From Polytrichum commune (taxonomy: Eukaryota > Streptophyta > Polytrichopsida > Polytrichales > Polytrichaceae), in assembly GCA_950295325.1 (NCBI GenBank), contig OX485803.1, positions 59,039,554 through 59,103,553 on the forward strand: a stretch of DNA of 64,000 nucleotides. Direction: 5' to 3'. The stretch's first letter is position 1. Each line of letters starts with the position of its first letter. Below are positions 34,988 through 45,479 of this stretch, in pieces. The notes beneath the pieces were generated by a model. That model made no database searches. It had not been told where the DNA came from and saw only the letters and a list, made by a program, of their open reading frames with translations. A program made the translations under genes and the position numbers.

Positions 34988-35757
34988 AGATTGCAGAAAT
35001 AAGCATTTCGATGGGTAAGCTCTGAATCAAGACAGCTGCAGAAATAAGCATTTCGATGGGTAAGCTTTGATCAAAACAACTGCAGAAATAAGCATTTCGA
35101 TGGATAAGCTCTGAATCAAGACAGCTGCAGAAATAAGCATTTCGATGGGTAAGCTCTGAATCAAGACAGCTGCAGAAATAAGCATTTCGATGGGTAAGCT
35201 CTGAATCAAGACAGCTGCAGAAATAAGCATTTCGATGGGTAAGCTTTGATCAAAACAGCTGCAGAAATAAGCATTTCGATGGGTAAGCTCTGAATCAAGA
35301 CAGCTGCAGAAATAAGCCTTACAGACTGCATAAATAAAGATTTCGATCTGCAGAAATAAGCATTTCGATGGGTAAGCTCTGAATCAAGACAACCTGCAGT
35401 AATAAGCATTTCGATCTGCAGAAATAAGCATTTTAATCTGCAAAAATAAGCATTTCGATGGGTAAGCTCTGAATCAAGACAGCCCGCAGAAATAAGCATT
35501 TCGATAGGTAAGGGCTGAATCAAAACAGACTGCAGAAATAAGCATTTCGATGGGTAAAGGCTGAATCAAGACAGACTGCAGAAATAAGCATTTCGATGGG
35601 TACCTCTTAATCAAAACAGACTGTAGAAATAAGCATTTCGATGGGTAAGGGCTGAATCAAAACAGACTGTAGAAATAAGCATTTCAATGGGTGAGCTCTG
35701 AATCAAGATAGACTAAAGAAATAAGCATTTCGATGGGTAAGCTCTGAATCAAGACAA
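34988..35757. repeat. 45-bp minisatellite, about 16 copies
   Basis: Unit begins CTGCAGAAATAAGCATTTCG and continues ATGGGTAAGCTCTGAATCAAGACAG. Copies vary by substitutions (GCTTTGATCAAAACA), small deletions and, near 35320-35450, rearranged half-units (GATTTCGATCTGCAG). Because 45 is a multiple of three, the minus strand stays open as a 15-residue repeat; this is not evidence of coding. Confidence 0.95.
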
Positions 35758-36050
35758 AATCAAGGTCGCAAAGGCTAGCACAAACTCCTCTTCGCAGTGT
35801 CGCACCCAAATGAAGATGAATCTAGCAGAAGCGGAAGAGCAGTACAGAGAGCATTCAACACAGAGAGAAATCCCGATGGAGGAGTGAGATACTCTGCAGA
35901 AAGGACTGCAGCTCTTTATACTCGTGACAGAGGGTCCTTGGATGCTTAGAGCGGCTCAAAACCCTAATCGGCCTTGTGAACGGAACCTTCCCTAAATTAC
36001 TTAGCCTTCATGGTTCTTAGAATCTTAACCTTATGAGTTATGACTCTAAT

Positions 36051-36217
36051 ATTAGGGATAGGGAATTGTTTTTTACTAGGGTAATAGGGTTAGGGTCGGA
36101 CGCATGCACCTCAAGCTTGCCAAACATGGAAGGTTTTGTAAGAAACTCCCTACCAAACTCATTTGAATTAAAGGATAACCCTATTACCCTAGTAAAAAAA
36201 ACCGCCCTATCCCTAAT
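36051..36217. repeat. 167-bp inverted-repeat hairpin with ~42-bp arms
   Basis: Arms 36051-36092 and 36176-36217 are near-complementary: ATTAGGGATAGGG...ACTAGGGTAATAGGGTTA pairs with TAACCCTATTACCCTAGT...CCCTATCCCTAAT. The loop is about 83 bp. It lies near the right end of the candidate element at 34719-36435 and could be a nested MITE. Confidence 0.85.
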
Positions 36218-36786
36218 CCCTTCGGCTACTTGCCTAAAATTTAAAAATTGGCTCGGTAAATATCCTAAAATATGATGCCTCAACCGGCTATATTGCTGAT
36301 ATTTTCTCATTTCAACCGGTCAATTTCCGACCTTTCTAATTTTAAGTCGGTACCTCGTCCGAATCATTGCAAACTCATTCGGAAATCTTTAAAAAATATC
36401 GGCTAGCTCGTAACTAAAGTTCGGTACTCCCCGTTCATTGCCTGGGACAATGCACGCATTGAACAAAGACCCTGTTGAGATCTAACACCAGGAACCAAAT
36501 CTTAGGCGGCAAAGGTGGGGTGGGTAAAAACCGGGGGGGGGGGGGGGCACCGCGTTGTCCTCCATGCTTCTAGGAGAGGAGCGATGGGCAACCGCAACAC
36601 TATGCTCCGATCCCTACGGAGACAATCAAGAGAAAGGGGGGACGGCTATGTCATGCTATGTTCATTTGAAACATACCAAAAAGTTTTGTGCCAAATTCGA
36701 GAATAGTCGCACGTGGGGAAATGGAGGGTGGCGGGGGATAGGTACGAGAGTGTTGGGAGTGGGGGCAGTTCCTCGTAACTAGAAAG

Positions 36787-36806
36787 TTTGGGTCAATCGA
36801 CCCAAA
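36787..36806. repeat. 20-bp palindromic motif, copy 1
   Basis: TTTGGGTCAATCGACCCAAA: 8-bp arms around a 4-bp centre. Related sites are at 38160-38179 and 40364-40383, with half-related sequences at ~38092-38110 and ~40397. A TATATAA sequence follows at 36821. Confidence 0.8.
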
Positions 36807-37017
36807 TTGGGAGGTCTCCGTATATAACCTCGTTCTGGTCATGTATGAATACTGTGGAAGGCTCCACCATCTTCGCTACCCCACCTCTCTTGCCACCCCC
36901 TTCTCTGACGAGGTCAACAACCTACTCCTACAAAGGCTTAGTATTAGGCCCTTGTCTAACTCCAACCTCCGTATGTGCATAATACATGGGTTCATCGATT
37001 TGCTTAGGAGTTGTCGC

Positions 37018-39163
37018 GCACCTCTCCATGAGGAGTGCCCAAAACACCATGGGCACAAAGGGGACCCCAAAATGACCCTTGGAACTTGTGGCGCCATTGG
37101 TGAGAGGGCCCAAATGATCATAGTGTGTGAGGGCCCCGGGCGTTGGGAACGCCTCTCATCCACAAAGACTAGGAAGCACGAGGGTAAGGCCATGAGCTAT
37201 GCGTAGCTTATGACGTGCGGATTCTAGAATGCACATGAACACCTCAATTGGAAGTGTGAGCTAGGAGAGATGGCAATTTGAGTGGGACGTTGTCTTGAGA
37301 CATCGCCCTGGTGTAGTGGCCTGGGAGTGGCTCCTGGAACTGCCAAGGTTTGAACATGCATAGCTTCTTCAATATTTGCCTAAATGGGGTAAGCAAGCAA
37401 TCCATTGGCATCTACATGAAACTTAGATGACAATGAAGTGGTCACATGGGAGCATCAAAGATCATACAAAGAAGTTATATTGTTCTGAAGTTGTTGGGGG
37501 CTTCCAGCCCTAGCGGCTAAGGAAAAATGTCTACTTGGCCCCAAATCTTGGTAGAGAGACAAAAGGTTTCTTGACTGTGGGGTAGGGGCCCTGCCCAAAG
37601 TCCTAGAGGCTTATATGAGTGAGGCGGTGTGGCCGGCCAAACCCATCCGGGGCCAAACGACACAGCCTCCACAGGCATTAGCCCAACATGGGGGCCATAG
37701 TTGCCGAGTATGGTTCGGTTTGTTCTAGTGTTGCTCCGGTAATGCGATGATCAACTAAAGATTGGACTTTCATGAATGAAAGTCTACATCTAACCATTGC
37801 TTACCGATTAAGGGAAGAGTCCCGAATGCAAGAGTAGGATGGTTGGTCCCCCTCCCATGAGCTAAAAGGTTTGTGGTATTGGAAGCTAACCATATACATG
37901 GTGGAATGTGAAGGGTTAGCGCTCGTGGTCCTTGCTAGAATTGAAAAATGACCAAGTTGATTAAAAAAAACTAGTGAGGGTTGCGACATGATTAGAAGTA
38001 TTACCACGCCCTTACGAACCTTCAATATCTAATATGTTTGTGTTTTTTTGACACTCGTGCTAGTCAAGGGGAGACTAAGCAGCAATGGGGATTGGGTCGC
38101 CCAACCCAAATTCTCGTGCATCGAGGGAGTTACCTTGGGCTACTATAGGGGCGGTCAGATTTGGATCAAGCGACCCAAACGTTTTGGGGTTGTCGCAACC
38201 CTTGCTAGCATCCCTTAGATATCTTGGTTGTTTCTCAACTCTAGCAAGGGTCACGAGCGCTAACCCTTTGCATTCCGCCATGCGAATGGTTAGTTTTCAA
38301 TACCATGAACCTTATAATTCACAGGAGGGAAATTAACCCTCCTACATTGCATTCGGGACTCAACCTTTAATCGGTAACTAATTCTTAGATGTGGACTTCC
38401 ATTCATGGAAGTCTAATCTTATGTTGATCATCGCGTTGCCGGAGCAACACTACAACAACCCAAATCATACTAGGCAATTATATCCTTACAGTGGGCCAAT
38501 ACCCATGAAGGCCATGCCGTTCAGCCTTGGGTGGGTTCGGCCACACCATCTCACCCATATAAGCCTCTAGGACTTTTGGCAGGGCCTCTACCTCACCGTC
38601 AAGAAACCTTTTGTTTCTCTACCAAAATTTGGGGCCAAGTAGACATTTTCCCTTAGCCATTGGGGCTAGAACCCCCTAGCAGCTTTAGAACATCATAACT
38701 TTCTTGTATAATGTTTGATGCTAACAAAAAAAAATCACTTTATCTTCATCTATGTTTCACGTAGATGCTGATGGACTCCTCACTTGTCTCATTCAAGCAA
38801 ATAGGTAGGAAGTTATGCCTATTCAAACCTTGGCAGTTCCGGGAGCCACTCCCAGGCCACTGCGGTACCAGGGCGTTGTCCTGGGACAACGTCTCATTCA
38901 AATTGCCATCTCTCCTACCTCACACCTTCAATTAAGGTTTTCTTGAGCATTCTAGAATTCACACGCCATAAGATAATCATAGATGATGGCCTTACCCTCG
39001 TGTCTCTTAGTCTTCGTGGGTGAGAGGCGTTCCCAACGCCCAGGGCCCTCACCTACACTAGGATCATTTGGGCACTCTCACCAACGGCGGCAGAAGTCAT
39101 GGGTGTCACTCCGGGGTACCTCTTGTGCCCATGGTGTTTCGGGCACTCCTCATGGAGAGGTGC
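37018..39163. mobile_element. 2.15-kb fold-back element with ~970-bp inverted arms
   Basis: Left arm 37018-37988 and right arm 38190-39163 are imperfect reverse complements with a ~200-bp centre. Matching landmarks are GCACCTCTCCATGAGGAGTG (outer left), GGCGTTGGGAACGCCTCTCA versus TGAGAGGCGTTCCCAACGCC, GATGATCAAC versus GTTGATCATC, and GCGCTCGTGGTCCTTGCTAG versus CTAGCAAGGGTCACGAGCGC (inner). No transposase is present. It fits a fold-back-type or long-TIR (MuDR-like) non-autonomous transposon. The outer ends have no obvious flanking duplication. Confidence 0.8.
38160..38179. repeat. 20-bp palindromic motif, copy 2
   Basis: TTTGGATCAAGCGACCCAAA, one mismatch from the arms of copy 1. It lies in the centre of the fold-back element. 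Confidence 0.7.
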
Positions 39164-39606
39164 ATAATAGGAAGGTATCACTATGGACGGCCAAAGTAAT
39201 GGAGGGGGGGCAAAGGGGAGGAAGCCCTAGGGACACACCAGATGTTGGGATTGTCCACTTCCTAGACTAGGGCGTATGGATCGTGGTGGGGTCGCATCAT
39301 GTGTTGGAAGGTAAAGGACGGTTGCGGGACGGACCTCTGAGGGATGGTCTGCACAGGGAAACCGGGAGGCAAGTGTGGAAAGGAGCTCGAGGGAGCCACC
39401 ACTAAACCTTGAGCCTACATTCCTTGTATCACATGTGATATCAAGTCTGCGTTGGACGGAGGCTGGGCCATCGTCCTTTGTTAATCCTGCTCCAACAAGA
39501 TAGCCCTCAACTTTGCAACTTCATTCTGCACCGAGGGTTCTTCTACGGCAACCTTTCGTAAGTGGACGCGCTACTCTTCGTCCCTCAGCATCATCTTGTT
39601 AGCCTC

Positions 39607-40738
39607 CTACACAGTGAGGACTTTGGGTTTCACCCTCACCATGTCGGCGAACGTTGTAGGGGAGGGAGGATCCGACCTAAGCCGTTTGGCGAGCTCCATG
39701 TCGTCCTCGTCCTCGCTACTTATAGCAATGGTCTCCTCCACTACATAATTGCCGTAGATTTTCTTCCCCTTCAGCCTCCTCCTCTCCGTGAACGTGGTAG
39801 TCGCGTCCGTGGAATACATGTCCCTCGTATCGTCCCTATGCTCACTAAGGACGAGCACCAGCTTACTTTGCAGAGTTGCCACCAACATAGTTTTCTTTCA
39901 TTGAGGGGCTTCAGATTCATGTGTGTAACCCATTGCCCCTTCCTCGACCTCGCCCTCCGCCCTTGTGTCATCTTCTTCCTCTTCTTCCTCCTCCTCCACC
40001 TCGTTACCTACGGTTCGGGACGGATTGCCCAGATGGCATTCCAACCAGAGGTTCGGGATTTCCAATGGGGTCCTCAAGGCAATTTCTTCGGGGTTGATGC
40101 ACCTCACCATATCCAACGGGTTTTTACCCCCCCCCCCCTTTTTGAATGATCTCCTCAATGTAGCTTCCTGGGATCCAATTAAAGATGTCCATCTACTTCG
40201 CCACTGATTTTTGGGTTTTTTAGAATTGAAAGATCACCATCCTCCATGTAGGAGTATATGTTCAATCCCAACATTTGCACATTCCCATATCACTCGTATT
40301 AAAATTACGCACATGTAATTACACCAAAAAGAAATGGACCCACCTAACAAAAACAATGTCTAGTTTGGGTCACTCGACCCAAACCAACACAGTGCGTAAT
40401 TTGGGTCAGTCTACTCAGACTATGAACCAATTATTTGAACTTACTTACCATGGCAACATAGATGGGTTTGAAGCCCCGAAGATATTGAATATACAATCCC
40501 CTCTCCTCGTTAGAGCTCTCATGATCCGCAGGTAGAACTCCGTTCGCAGCTCATCAGTAGTATAGTTGGCGTATTTGGCCTTGTTGTAGAGGCATTTGCT
40601 GGCACCCAAACCTTCTGGAACTTGGAAGAGTTTCTCCATCCGGTTTATAAGGTAGTTCTCCACCTTCAACAAGTTCGATCCTACATGTGTGACAATGGTG
40701 TCCCCGCCATGCAATACAAGTTGTTGTGTACGACACAA
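39607..40738 (-). CDS. Unrecognised minus-strand gene fragment, probably multi-exon
   Basis: The 5' part (40738-40449) encodes about 96 residues with NRMEKLFQVPEGLG, CLYNKAKYANYTTDELRTEF and RALTRRGDCIFNIFGASNPS, then a good CATG|GTAAGT donor at 40448. Downstream open stretches (40158-39898 and 39888-39607) are Glu/Asp-rich (EEEEEEEEDD) with NPLDMVRCINPEEIAL and TIAISSEDEDDMELAKRLRS. A 12-G run near 40127-40138 may have shifted frame. Protein-like throughout but no family recognised. The GDCIFNIFG string is weakly reminiscent of methyltransferase GD..LD.F.G motifs, far from sufficient. It could be a transposon-carried gene. Confidence 0.35.
40364..40383. repeat. 20-bp palindromic motif, copy 3
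   Basis: TTTGGGTCACTCGACCCAAA, arms identical to copy 1. It lies in the presumed intron of the minus-strand gene fragment. A related TTTGGGTCAGTC follows near 40398. Confidence 0.8.
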
Positions 40739-41044
40739 GACTGGATCTCGCTGGAGGGTCTCTTTGTATGGCGCGTTGATGCAAATGGAAAGATGATCTT
40801 ACCAAACAGGATGCCTAAGCCTTGCAAGCCAATACCCATGAAGAATTTGGAGAATATTGTAAAGGCATATCAGGCTTCATACAATATTGGGAGAGTTTGA
40901 GGATAACGGATGTTGGTGAATCATGTTGGCATTGTTATGGAAGTTGAATACAGTATTGGACACGTGTTCATACCGCCTTGGCAGACCTTCACCAAGATAG
41001 CCCTTTGACTTTGAGGCACGGATTTTAGCCACAAAGTCGTGTCG

Positions 41045-41455
41045 ATGTACAATGGAGAGGTTCATAAGGAGTTTGATGTGGATGACCATTACGTCCGGCT
41101 TGCTAGTAACCGTCCCCCATCATCTTTCCGTATTGCAGTGGATTGTCATGAAGGTTATATGCTCATTTTGCGTCCTAAAAGTGAAACATATGCAAAGCCA
41201 ATGTGGGTGGCAAGAGCTTTATCCAAACCAAATTTTGCAACTTCTAGCCTTCATTTTCGACAGATTCACGTGGAGTACTACCGACCGACAACACGGAATG
41301 AAGATGTGATTCAGCATTATATAGGTTGGGATACAAACCATAACTTTCGGTGGAAGGTGGATTTTGAGCACGGTCCATGTTGGATAGATACAAATTCCAT
41401 ATCCATAGCATGGAAACCACGGAAAAACCATAGTAGATCAGTGTCCATCCCTTAA
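41045..41455 (+). CDS. Hypothetical protein with WVA-type motif
   Basis: About 136 codons from the first in-frame ATG. Residues include FRIAVDCHEGYMLILRPKSE, PMWVARALSKPN, IHVEYYRPTTRNEDVI and the tail WIDTNSISIAWKPRK. The order of a P.WVA+AL segment, an aromatic-rich V.YY.P strand and a final W+.T.SI strand looks like a compact beta-rich domain. I have an impression of similar stretches in transposon-associated plant proteins but cannot name the family. It may be the last exon of a larger gene, as upstream frames are broken. Confidence 0.35.
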   Translation: MYNGEVHKEFDVDDHYVRLASNRPPSSFRIAVDCHEGYMLILRPKSETYAKPMWVARALSKPNFATSSLHFRQIHVEYYRPTTRNEDVIQHYIGWDTNHNFRWKVDFEHGPCWIDTNSISIAWKPRKNHSRSVSIP

Positions 41456-41838
41456 AATTAAAGTACATAACTTTTGCAAAAATTAACCTTGTTTGGATTG
41501 CACAAGAAACAAACCACGTTGAATGAGGAGTTGGTAGAATTGTGTTATCATGATTATAGTTTCAAATGTTACTATAGTAGACACACATTAGTCATATATG
41601 TGCTTTTAAAAATAAAGGTAGAGTTTGGTTGAACTTAGGAATGCTATATAGTTTGGAGTTGGATGAATATCCATATAGAATATTTCACAACAAATATGAA
41701 CTTTATTTTATTCTTATGTTTGGAACTAAATTGCAGGGTTCAATAAATATGCATTTATTACACACTGCTTTGTAGGTCGTATTGTCTATATTTTATTCAT
41801 CGTGCTAATAATAGACAACATTCTATATGATTTTTTTT

Positions 41839-41966
41839 GTGAAGTTGGTTTCAAGTGCTCTATCCAATGTGCTTCTATTGGTGAAGTTGGTTTCAAGTGC
41901 TCTACCCCATGTGTTTTTGTTGGTGAAGTTGGTTTCAAGTGTCCTACCCAATGTGCTTATGTCGGC
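41839..41966 (+). repeat. 42-bp tandem repeat, three copies
   Basis: Three units of GAAGTTGGTTTCAAGTGC plus TCTA(T/C)CC(A/C)ATGTG and a variable tail. The open frame over them is repeat-driven. Confidence 0.85.
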
Positions 41967-43179
41967 CAATCATTGATTTTGGGATACTAGAACTAATAAT
42001 ATATTTGAGTTGTTGACAACATAGTTTCGGGCGACTTCATGTTGTTGTGATCCATATATTAATTTGAGACAAAAGAAAGACTCAATGAACGAATAAAGTG
42101 TTTTATGTGATTTGCAATAGCATTAACTTGATTATTGGTACATTAAAGTTTTAAAATCTATACTAATTATTTTGTTGGTGCAACATTTGATTATATTTAT
42201 ATTTATTTGTACATTTATTCAAGATCATGAGCTCTTCCAAAATATGATAGTTGTATTGACAAGAGTCTAGCTTTGAGTCTTTAGTTTGGAGTACAATGTT
42301 TTGGTTGCCAAAATTTGCATGTATTGCAAAGCTCAAGCATACTATCCATGGTAGTTTGGAGGACAAGGTCTATCATAGGCATGTCTGAGCATTACAAAAT
42401 AAGCTTTCTTATGAGTTTTGGTTCCAAAAAAAAAAATTGGCCTCTAAGAGTGTTCCATGCTAAGAAGACGACTTAAACATCTAATCATAGTCTTAGAAGA
42501 CTCAGACATTGAAAATGTATGTTGCCATCATATTACATAGATGTCTTAGTCTATATTTTATAATCTATAATTATTGACTTATACATTACAGGCTGACCAT
42601 GGGCAACTCAAGCAACCTATTAAAAATGATCATGCCCTTAGAAAAATGATTATATTGATCAAATAATTTTTTTGCTTGAAATTTAAAAATATATAATGAT
42701 GGGGCCCTATTCCATGGAGATAAAATCCCCTTAACATGAGCAAGGTCATATGCACCTACTCATGAAATAGCATTCCTCTTGCCCATGTAAGTAATGTGAG
42801 ATGGAGTGACTATCATAAATGTATGTACGGTGGTTGAGAAATTTCTAGTCCCCTTGCATAAATGAATGGAATGTAAATTTAAATCATAAACAACTTGAAA
42901 TAAACATACATTTGCCCTAATCAAACTTATTTGAGACACCTAGATGATACACAAATCACCTTTTAAGTCTTCCCTAAGAGTTGCCTTGGTTTTTCTTCCT
43001 ATCCAAAATCTAAACTACATGAGTTGACCATGAATTGATCAACATAGAAGTTGATCGATTACCAATGGGCCCTTGAACCTAAAGCATTGCAGGTTCACTC
43101 ACTACCTACTCACAAACTAGCAAGCACACGAACCACCTCTTTGCTCTTGGATATGATTGTGTTTCTACCACCACTACCA
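41967..43179. other. Intergenic, probably decayed retroelement DNA
   Basis: No supportable gene. It lies downstream of the gag remnant on the minus strand, where protease and reverse transcriptase would be expected, but no such motifs were recognised. Confidence 0.35.
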
Positions 43180-44092
43180 ATAACTGCTTAGGATGTTTGC
43201 TAACTAGTCTTAAACAATCCTTAGCAAGATGTCCCGACTCATGATAGTTGTAGCACATAACTTTTGTTCAATGCTCTACTTGGTCTTTGTAGTTGAGTTT
43301 CATGCTCGGTTAGATATTGCCTTCTCCTTCTAGACGTGAATTTTTTTGGGACCTCTTCCAATTTACAATTTTCTTTCCACTATTCTTGCAAGAGGCATCA
43401 ATAGAAAACTTCTTCTCTGTGGCTAAGGCAACTTTCTTAGCCTCAAATGTTAAGACTGTGCTGTATATTTTTCCGAGTGTATAAGGCTTCAAAGCCTTGG
43501 CATAACATTTTATTGGACTTTGGAGACCCGTGACAAAGATGATTTGTTCGTCTTTGTCATGTACGTTTGGGGAATATTTGACCAATTTGTCAAACTTCTC
43601 TCTATACTCTCAAAATTGACAATCCATTGGCATGTTGGAAGTCTTTTAGGCATTCTTTCATGTTCTTGATATGATCATGCAATAGAAAATATTTATAGAA
43701 CAACTCCTTGATTTTAGACCATGTTTTTACATGACCCTTGTTGGCATCTTCTCTATTAATCTGATCATAAGCCCACCAAAGATAGGCTCCTTCTCCAAAC
43801 AAAAAAGAATTCGCCTTCACATTTTCTTTCTCTAAAAGCTCTTTATTGACCAAGTTTTCTACCGTTTTAAAAAAATTATGGAATTTGTCTCAAGCTTAAG
43901 ATTAACTTCACAAGGAAAAGTTGGTGGTTGCATGCTTTGACAAGAAATTATTCTTATCTTTGTTCTTCGCCCTCTTTTTGTTTCCTTCCTTTTGTTCAAC
44001 TTCTTCTTTCTGTCTTTTTCATGTTCTTTGTTTTCTTCCCTCTTTTTGGTTTCTATCCCTCTCTTTGATTTCATCCCTATGTCCTCTTCCAA
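43180..44092 (-). pseudogene. Ty3/gypsy-type gag remnant
   Basis: Reading right to left: a Lys/Glu-rich stretch, then GAYLWWAYDQINRE, TWSKIKELFYKYFL, MKECLKDFQ and, after a one-base frameshift near 43605, KFDKLVKYSPN and DEQIIFVTGL. This order matches the Retrotrans_gag domain (WW...TW...F...FLP...L..L.....F..L......F..GL). A degenerate CCHC knuckle follows at about 43220-43255 (CYNYHESGHLAKDC, where the second Cys is Tyr). Capsid function is lost. It belongs to a decayed LTR retrotransposon whose 5' end lies to the right. Confidence 0.7.
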
Positions 44093-44392
44093 TTTATAAA
44101 GATTTTTGCATGCCTTAAAGAGACACGATAAGTGGGCAGAGGAAGAGGATGAAGTATGAGTATGATTCTAGCTTTCTTTTTTCCTTCTCACGACCGTATG
44201 TATGTTTCTCCATGATGGCTTAGAACATTGCTTCAAGAATTGGCTGAGACAACGGCTCAGTGTTGGGAACTCTATCTCTTTGATTGTTTTTAGGTGGAAC
44301 ATTATCGAATGAAATCATAGTGCTAAAAGGTTTCACCGCACTACATAAATCTTCAGTACAATGCAACACAATGGAAATCAACAAAACACATC

Positions 44393-44407
44393 GCTCTGAT
44401 TATACCA
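44393..44407 (-). other. Possible tRNA-iMet primer-binding site relic
   Basis: On the minus strand this reads TGGTATAATCAGAGC, which is the common plant LTR-retrotransposon PBS TGGTATCAGAGC with three inserted bases. It is upstream of the gag remnant in the right orientation. The adjoining LTR was not delimited. Confidence 0.45.
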
Positions 44408-45479
44408 TAAACTTAGAGTGAATTTCTATGCTTGCCAGTGCTACACCACTCACTGTCTTTGATCAACTACAAAACTCCCAGATTGTTATCCTTTGGCCAA
44501 GGAAACTTTTCTCAGACTCTCCTTTGAGCATGGACAAAGCTTGTATTCCTTTATCGTTTTTGACCTTCAATGTGTCATAAGTTACATTGATCAATGCTTT
44601 ACTTTTGTCGTACATTCACATACACATGCTATCCAATTGTCACAAGATTCTTAAAACCTCACAAATCGATGGTACTATTAAAAGATAGACAATAATTAGC
44701 CCACAAATTATGCACATTCATCGTTCTAAATGTGGTAGAAGATAAATTCCATACACATCTACTGCATTAGAGTTGGCATTGGATTGCAGTACTGCTTGCA
44801 ATAAGATATCACGTAAGGTGACACAAATGGAGACAAATCACAGGGCTTTGATAGATGAAATATTGTTTGCAACCAAAAAGTGGATCAAAACATGTGGGCA
44901 TTTTTATATTTGGGGTCATAAATGTGGGGAGACCTACAAATAGTTTAAAATCAACTATACAACAAGCACAGATGCCTGCTACGATCGATTGAAACCAATG
45001 TGATTCTAATCGTTTCTACATACTCTGCTATATGGATGCTTTGAGACCGCATTCGATCGGAAAATGTTCCAACTGACTACATTGAACCCTTATGGTCCAA
45101 AGGATATTATAGAACTTGATTGTGCAATCACCTTTTTTGTAGTGGAGATGTGAACTTAACATAACTCAGCCGTGTGGTTGAGTTCCTGTTTTTTTTGGGC
45201 GCCTGTAGAGCCTCCACCGTCTTACCTTATGGAAGAAACTTACATAATAGGAAAAAAATTGACGCATGTATGAGTATTGTGAACAATGCCAATATTTTCA
45301 ATGAACAGTGTCGAGATGAACAATACTTCCTATGAATAGTGCTAGAATATAACTCCACCCGAATCATCAAGTTTGAACTTTAATATTTGAACGATAACCA
45401 AATATTACTACTTTGTTCAGTGGCCCACAAAATATAATTGCTTTAATCTAGGGTTAGGGGGAACTGATTTTCATGGCTG
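44408..45479. other. Intergenic, possible decayed 5' LTR, nothing else
   Basis: By position this would contain the 5' LTR of the minus-strand gypsy relic, but no second LTR copy was found in the window to define it. No gene. Confidence 0.35.

Larger units (their letters stand above)
34719..36435. mobile_element. Candidate non-autonomous DNA transposon with TCGG-rich ends
   Basis: The left end (34719-34920) is packed with TCGG/CCGA motifs in both orientations (for example ATCGGTAGATTTCCGAT). The right end (36295-36435) has the same kind of motifs (CAATTTCCGACC, AAGTCGGTACC, CATTCGGAAAT). CCGGGGAGT on the left and ACTCCCCG on the right are candidate short terminal inverted repeats. Between them are a 45-bp minisatellite and a 167-bp hairpin, with no transposase. 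Dense subterminal repeats are typical of hAT, CACTA or MuDR-type elements, but no family was assigned and no target-site duplication confirmed. Confidence 0.45.

Noticed and set aside
35027..35523. Minus-strand protein with 15-residue repeats (LISAAVLIQSLPIE type)
   Set aside because: It is open only because the 45-bp repeat is a multiple of three. Breaks occur wherever units have indels, and no start or flanking exon is convincing.
34988..35757. CRISPR-like array
   Set aside because: Units are contiguous 45-bp tandem repeats without unique spacers, in a plant-type nuclear context with no cas genes.
39898..40149. Ser/Leu-rich plus-strand ORF with a poly-Ser run
   Set aside because: It is the antisense of the Glu-rich stretch in the minus-strand gene fragment.
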